From an uncultured Clostridia bacterium (GTDB taxonomy: Bacteria; Bacillota; Clostridia; Oscillospirales; SIG627), in contig CANQBV010000004.1 of assembly GCA_947589595.1 (NCBI GenBank), positions 55,466 through 119,465 of the forward strand: a DNA stretch of 64,000 bases, written 5' to 3'. Below are positions 59,692 through 64,000 of this stretch, one piece after another. The position numbers and the translations under genes were made by a program. The notes beneath the pieces are model-generated. The model was not told the origin of the DNA and made no database searches. It saw only the letters and a list, made by a program, of their open reading frames with translations. Positions within the stretch are counted from its first letter, which is position 1, and each line of letters begins with the position of its first letter.

Positions 59692-62600
59692 TTATGCCAG
59701 CGGCACGAAAATCGCGCGGCCGAGGGAAAAGGAATAAAGCAAAAGCTCGGAAACGGGTTTTTCGGTGATGGCCTCGATCGCCAGGCGGTAGAGCCGCAGC
59801 TGCGCGCCGTGACGCTCCAAAAGAATCTGCTCGCCGGTATCCGGCCGCACGCGGTCGGTTTTAAAATCCACAATGCAAATGCTGCCGTCTTTTTTTTCAA
59901 AATAGACGTCGATCACCCCCTGCACCAGGACCTCGCCCTTTTTCCCGAGAAGCGACTCGCCGTCCAGAAGGACATTGAAGCGCTTTTCATGTACGCACCG
60001 GGGCGACGACGCCATGCGGCGGTACAGATCCGACCGGAAAAAGGCAGCCAGCTTTTCGGTTTCGAGACAGTCGTAGGCCTCCTGCGTCAGAAAGCCCTTT
60101 TTCAAAAGACGCGAAAGTTCGCCGTCCAAATTTTCGGCGGCGCGGGCAAAATCGGCATACTGCATGACCTCATGCATACTGGTACCGATAAAGGCGGCGC
60201 TGTTTTTTAAGCGACCGTTTTGAAAATCAAGGAGCGTTCGCGGGGCGATTTCCGCTTCCTCCTCGCGGCCGGCGGCAACAATTTCCGAAACCGAAAGCTT
60301 TTTCGGCAGCTCGGCAAAGCCGTCGCCCTCGTAGGAAAAGGCAAGATAGCGCGCCAGTTCCTCTACGTCAAATCCCGGCGCGGCTTTCTCGGCTTCTTTT
60401 TCCGCCGGATCCCCGCTTTCAGCACGCCCCAGGAACGAAACTCGCAGCATTTCATTTTCCGCCACCCCGCGAGCTTCCACCGCGCTGCGGAACGCGGCGA
60501 TGTCGTGCAGCGCCACAAAAAGGCAGTCGAGCTGACTGGGCGCTTCGGCGATCAGGTAGCGCGCAAGCGAAGCGGAGAGCGGCAGCGGAGAAACCAGCAG
60601 ATTATTCTGCGCGACGGTTTCCAGCTTGCGCTGCTTGACCTCTGCCGTCATATATAATTTGCTGCGCGCCCGGGTGAGCGCCACATATAAAACGCGCTTT
60701 TCTTCCTCCCGGTTCTGTGCTTCCATATCCATTGCCACCGCACGGAACATGGCGCTCGCCCAACGGGCGGCGCCCTCCAGGCGCGGCACCAGGGAAACCG
60801 AGCCGAAACGCTCGGAAAGAAGCAGCGTTTTTTTCTGGTCCTCCTCGTTGAACTTCCCGCCCAAAAAGCCCACAAACAGAATAGGAAATTCCAATCCTTT
60901 GGACTTATGGATCGTCAAAAGATTCACCGCCTGCCGACTTTCCTTTTTTACAAAAGGCGTCTTACCGCTTTTCACGTAGTCCAGAAAAGAAGGCAGCGAT
61001 CGCAGCGAAAAGCTTTCAAAGCTGCGGGCGGCGTCCAGCAAAAAATAGAGGGTGTCGCTGGGTTTGCCGGCGGCGGCAAAGCTTTCGCGAATCGCCAGCT
61101 TTTCGTAGCACAGCCAGATCAGCTCCTCCAGAGGCAGCGCCTTGCTTTTTTCGATCAGGAAGAAAAGCGTTTCCAAAAACGCGGCGCTTTTTTGGGCAAT
61201 TTCATCCTCCTTTTCCCTGCTGTAGCGCTGCATGGCGGAAAAGAACGGCATTTTGCCGTAGGCGCGCCGCAGACCGTACAGATCGTCGCCGGAAAAACAG
61301 AACACCGGCGACGATAAAACGGCAAGCAGCGCCACGTTGTCCATCGGGTTTTCGATCGCCGCCAAAAGCGATTGGGAAAACAGCGCTTCCGGCTCCTGCA
61401 AAATCAAATCGTCCCCCAGCGCGCTGCAGGGAATCCCGCGCGCGGTGAGCGCGGCCTGCACTTGTTTTAAGTATTTGTCCTTACGCGCGATCACGGCAAT
61501 GTCGGACGGAGCGAAAAGCCGTCCGTTTCCTTTTTTGATCTCACCCTTTAAAATGGCCTCGATTCTGGCGGCAATGACCTCCGCCTCCAAATTTTCCGGA
61601 TTTTGCGCATCGGGGGCCAATTTACGGTCGATCAGCAAAAGCTCGCATTTTTCATCGATATCCTCTTCCTCCCGCTTTTTGGCGAAAATGAGCTCGTCCT
61701 CTTTGCCGTAAAGCGAATCCTTGGCGGAAGCGTCCATCAATACGCGAAAGAGTGAATTGGTCAGATCGATCACGTTTTTGTCGCAGCGGAAATTATGGGA
61801 GAGAAGAATTTTGCTTTCCGTATCGTTCGACCCGGCGTTATAAGCGGGCATCCGGTTTTTATAATAAGAAAAGATCGAAGGCTCCGCCCCGCGGAAACGG
61901 TAAATACTTTGCTTGGGGTCGCCCACAATGAAAAGGTTTCTGCCGTTGGTCACAGCGCGGAAAATGGCGTCCTGAATGCGGTTGCTGTCCTGATATTCGT
62001 CCACGAAAACGGCGTCCAGCTTGCGGGTAATCGCCTCTCCGACCGCCGTTTTGGAAAAGCTGCCGTCCGGCTCTCTTTTGGCCACAAGTCTCAGCACCCT
62101 ATGTTCCAGATCGGCATAATCCAAAAGCCCTTTTTCCCGCTTTTTGGCACTGTAGATTTCATCCGTCCACTCCAAAAGGCGGATCAGCGTGGTATTGATC
62201 TCTACATAAGAGGTGAAATCCTCTAGAATTTCCTTTTCGGAAAAGAAATTTTCCAGACAGAAAGAAAACAGCCTGTCCGGTACTTTCCCGTCGGCAACGC
62301 TTTTGCACACGGCCTGCAGCGCGGCTTCCTCCGGCGGCACCTTTGTCGCGCGCGGCAGTTTTTGTGCAAAGCCCTCATGCAAAATGGCCTCCGCATCGAA
62401 AAAGCGCCCTTCCGAAACGGCCCTTTCCGCAGCCTTGACCGCACTGATCCGCGCGGCAAACGCGGCGCCGTACAATTCATCGACCCGCTGGGTAGAAGCG
62501 ATCGCGCGCAAAAGATATTCTAAAATATCCCGCTCCCCGGCAAACACGCGCTTTGCTTCCTCGGCCAAAAGTCCGCCAAAGGCCGTATCGGCAAAGCGAA

Positions 62601-63258
62601 TGCTCTTTTGGCGCAGCCGAAACAATTCCTCGGCGTATTGCTCGTTCTTTTCTCGCAGAAAAGCGCACTTTCCCGGGAAGGAGGAGCAGCGCTCCACACT
62701 GTCCACGATCGTGTTCAGCAGCCCGCTGTCGCTCCGACCGTCTCCGAACAGCAAATAGACCGTTTCGAGATTGGGCAATTCTCCCTCTTTGTGCATCAAA
62801 AGCGCTTTTTCCAGCGCTTCCTCGGCGCTCTCCCGGAGCAGCATTTTTCCTTCGGCGTCCTCGCAAATGCGCGTTTTTCCGGGAAGATCGCATTCCGCCT
62901 TGTATTCCTGCAGCACGGAATAGCAAAACGAATGAATGGTAGAGATGTGCGCGGCGTGGATCTGATAGAGCTGTTCGGCAATATGGCGCGAGGCGGGGTT
63001 TTGCCCGGCGCGCTCCGAAAGCTCTTCGTAAAGCTTGCGCCGCAGCTCCGCGGCGGCGGCTTTGGAGAAGGTGACCACCACGATGCGCGACAGATCCATT
63101 TTTCCTTCGTTCTGCCCGTCCTCGCCGCATACCAGATCGGCGATCCGCCGGATCAGGACAGCGGTTTTGCCGCTGCCCGCCGCCGCCGATACCACCAAAT
63201 TCCGGTTCCGCGCTTCAAAAGCGTCGCGTTGGGCGCTCGTCCATTCACGCTCCGGCAT
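59692..63258 (-). CDS. addA: ATP-dependent helicase/nuclease subunit A
   Basis: AddA is the UvrD-type helicase and nuclease subunit of AddAB, which resects double-strand breaks for RecA. Walker A is AAAGSGKT (25-32). Helicase motifs VFVDEYQDSN, VGDPKQSIYRFRGAEP, HKSKGLEF and VALTRARSKLY are all present. The C-terminal RecB-like nuclease has GVIDVYF and IVDFKTDRV. The 1188-residue length is normal. Its start overlaps the addB stop by 14 bases. Confidence 0.96.
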   Translation of the reverse strand: MPEREWTSAQRDAFEARNRNLVVSAAAGSGKTAVLIRRIADLVCGEDGQNEGKMDLSRIVVVTFSKAAAAELRRKLYEELSERAGQNPASRHIAEQLYQIHAAHISTIHSFCYSVLQEYKAECDLPGKTRICEDAEGKMLLRESAEEALEKALLMHKEGELPNLETVYLLFGDGRSDSGLLNTIVDSVERCSSFPGKCAFLREKNEQYAEELFRLRQKSIRFADTAFGGLLAEEAKRVFAGERDILEYLLRAIASTQRVDELYGAAFAARISAVKAAERAVSEGRFFDAEAILHEGFAQKLPRATKVPPEEAALQAVCKSVADGKVPDRLFSFCLENFFSEKEILEDFTSYVEINTTLIRLLEWTDEIYSAKKREKGLLDYADLEHRVLRLVAKREPDGSFSKTAVGEAITRKLDAVFVDEYQDSNRIQDAIFRAVTNGRNLFIVGDPKQSIYRFRGAEPSIFSYYKNRMPAYNAGSNDTESKILLSHNFRCDKNVIDLTNSLFRVLMDASAKDSLYGKEDELIFAKKREEEDIDEKCELLLIDRKLAPDAQNPENLEAEVIAARIEAILKGEIKKGNGRLFAPSDIAVIARKDKYLKQVQAALTARGIPCSALGDDLILQEPEALFSQSLLAAIENPMDNVALLAVLSSPVFCFSGDDLYGLRRAYGKMPFFSAMQRYSREKEDEIAQKSAAFLETLFFLIEKSKALPLEELIWLCYEKLAIRESFAAAGKPSDTLYFLLDAARSFESFSLRSLPSFLDYVKSGKTPFVKKESRQAVNLLTIHKSKGLEFPILFVGFLGGKFNEEDQKKTLLLSERFGSVSLVPRLEGAARWASAMFRAVAMDMEAQNREEEKRVLYVALTRARSKLYMTAEVKQRKLETVAQNNLLVSPLPLSASLARYLIAEAPSQLDCLFVALHDIAAFRSAVEARGVAENEMLRVSFLGRAESGDPAEKEAEKAAPGFDVEELARYLAFSYEGDGFAELPKKLSVSEIVAAGREEEAEIAPRTLLDFQNGRLKNSAAFIGTSMHEVMQYADFARAAENLDGELSRLLKKGFLTQEAYDCLETEKLAAFFRSDLYRRMASSPRCVHEKRFNVLLDGESLLGKKGEVLVQGVIDVYFEKKDGSICIVDFKTDRVRPDTGEQILLERHGAQLRLYRLAIEAITEKPVSELLLYSFSLGRAIFVPLA

Positions 63259-64000
63259 GGGGATCCTCCTCTCCGTACAGCTCCGCTTCCGAAAACCCGA
63301 AGCGGTATGCCCGTTTATGATCGTCCTGATTTTTGCAGATCGGTTTGAACCGGCAGTAGCGGCAGGGATCGATGACGTTGCCGGCGCGCTCCGAATAGAG
63401 CGGCAGCGCTTCGATCCTGCCGGCTTTCAGTTCCCCGGCAAGCCGGGCGAAATCGCGTTCGACCTTCTTTTTCAGGCTGCCGAAGCGTTCCAGTGTAATG
63501 AGATTGTTCTTTTTGCGGGCGCCGTTTTTTTCGTACTGGAGCGGCAGAAAACCCGCTTTTTCCGGATCCTGCGCCGCCAGGACTTCGTCTTCGTCGAGCA
63601 GCATACCCGCGCGTGAAAGCATGGTTTTCTCGCCGCGCGCCAGTTCTTCCAATTCCTCGCGGTTTTTGCAGGTCTGCGGCTTGAATACCCCGTTCAGATA
63701 AAGAATGCCGGCAGGCAGGGGCTTTACAAAGCGGCCGTCATACTCAAACCCGTTGTTCCAGAGCGCAAACAGGTAGATCAGCATTTGCACGTCGATCCCG
63801 TTTGCCACATTGGCAAGCGAAAAGCTGTGCCCTCCGGTTTTATAGTCGACCACGCGCACGTACTCTGCGCCGGAAGAAGACCGGTAAAGATCCACCCGGT
63901 CAATGTCGCCGTAAAGAACCAGCTCTTTCCCGTCCGGCAGAGGGATATGATATCCGCCCAGATCGGAAAGCTTTTTTTCCATAAAGATCGGTTCAAAAAG
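63245..64000 (-). CDS. addB: ATP-dependent helicase/nuclease subunit B, C-terminal part
   Basis: The frame is open to the window edge, so the ATG at 63982 is internal. The PD-(D/E)xK nuclease shows YGDIDRVD and VRVVDYKTGG. Near the end CRYCRFKPIC supplies three of the four cysteines of the AddB iron-sulfur staple; the fourth lies further N-terminal and outside the window. It is coupled to addA. About 250 residues are visible, the nuclease end of a protein that is usually above 1000 residues. Confidence 0.93.
   Translation of the reverse strand, partial: LFEPIFMEKKLSDLGGYHIPLPDGKELVLYGDIDRVDLYRSSSGAEYVRVVDYKTGGHSFSLANVANGIDVQMLIYLFALWNNGFEYDGRFVKPLPAGILYLNGVFKPQTCKNREELEELARGEKTMLSRAGMLLDEDEVLAAQDPEKAGFLPLQYEKNGARKKNNLITLERFGSLKKKVERDFARLAGELKAGRIEALPLYSERAGNVIDPCRYCRFKPICKNQDDHKRAYRFGFSEAELYGEEDPHAGA

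Noticed and set aside
1-64000. CRISPR arrays, insertion sequences, prophage genes, rRNA and toxin-antitoxin pairs
   Set aside because: I looked for regularly spaced repeats, transposase and integrase signatures, phage structural genes and rRNA strings and found none that could be supported.

Overview
The window looks like a chromosomal segment of a moderately GC-rich Clostridia bacterium (Bacillota), probably an uncultured gut or rumen Oscillospirales/Christensenellales-type lineage. This rests on AGGAGG ribosome-binding sites, TTGACA/TATAAT promoters, lysine riboswitch, T-box and L10-leader regulation, CsoR copper control, CdaA/CdaR, RnpM/YlxQ in the nusA operon and AddAB. No rRNA, CRISPR array, prophage or insertion sequence was seen. 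Most of the window is housekeeping. Accessory material is concentrated around 18.9-22 kb, 37-40 kb, 53-54 kb and 57.9-59.6 kb.

Layout. 1-5.6 kb: the end of an AgcS-type amino acid:cation symporter, then an operon for a polar amino acid ABC transporter (SBP, M20 peptidase, permease, ATPase) ending in a LarE-like sulfur transferase. 5.6-9.7 kb: a UPF0104/LPG-synthase-TM protein and two GT4 glycosyltransferases resembling a diacylglycerol glycolipid pathway, then a DUF6198-like membrane protein. 9.7-10.7 kb: two coupled hypothetical genes. 11-15.6 kb (minus): dapA-lysC-lysA-hisJ-like, preceded by a lysine riboswitch with terminator. 15.7-18.8 kb (minus): csoR-copA with two CsoR-type operators; copA carries an in-frame C-terminal CopZ-like domain with its own possible start. 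18.9-22 kb: SGNH esterase, a secreted membrane hypothetical, small or frameshifted AT-rich ORFs, tRNA-Leu(GAG) and a 29-residue membrane peptide.

22-30 kb (minus): rimM-trmD-[O-antigen-ligase-like]-two DUF4330-like genes-htpG-cdaA-cdaR, tightly packed. 30-33.7 kb (plus): rpmG-secE-nusG-rplK-rplA, then rplJ-rplL behind an L10 leader with attenuator; rpoBC does not follow. 33.7-37 kb: SPFH protein with a small overlapping lipoprotein, a GNAT enzyme, and a D,D-carboxypeptidase. 37-40 kb (minus): a 925-residue exported protein of unknown function with a split CBM9/DOMON-like signature, the largest uncharacterised gene here. 40-52.7 kb (minus): rimP-nusA-rnpM-ylxQ-infB-rbfA-nrnA-truB, continuing into a nucleotidyltransferase with a degenerate phosphomannomutase tail, RNase J and MgtE. 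52.8-57.7 kb: a lipoprotein, a decayed CapA-like gene, and ileS (IleS2-like) under an isoleucine T-box. 57.7-59.5 kb: tRNA-Cys(GCA), a possible tRNA 3' remnant and a DUF4143-type ATPase. 59.7-64 kb (minus): addA and the 3' part of addB.

Three intergenic regions at gene 3' ends share a composite palindrome architecture (15.7, 35.0 and 54.1 kb) and probably belong to one dispersed repeat family. All names come from reading the translations; no database search was run.
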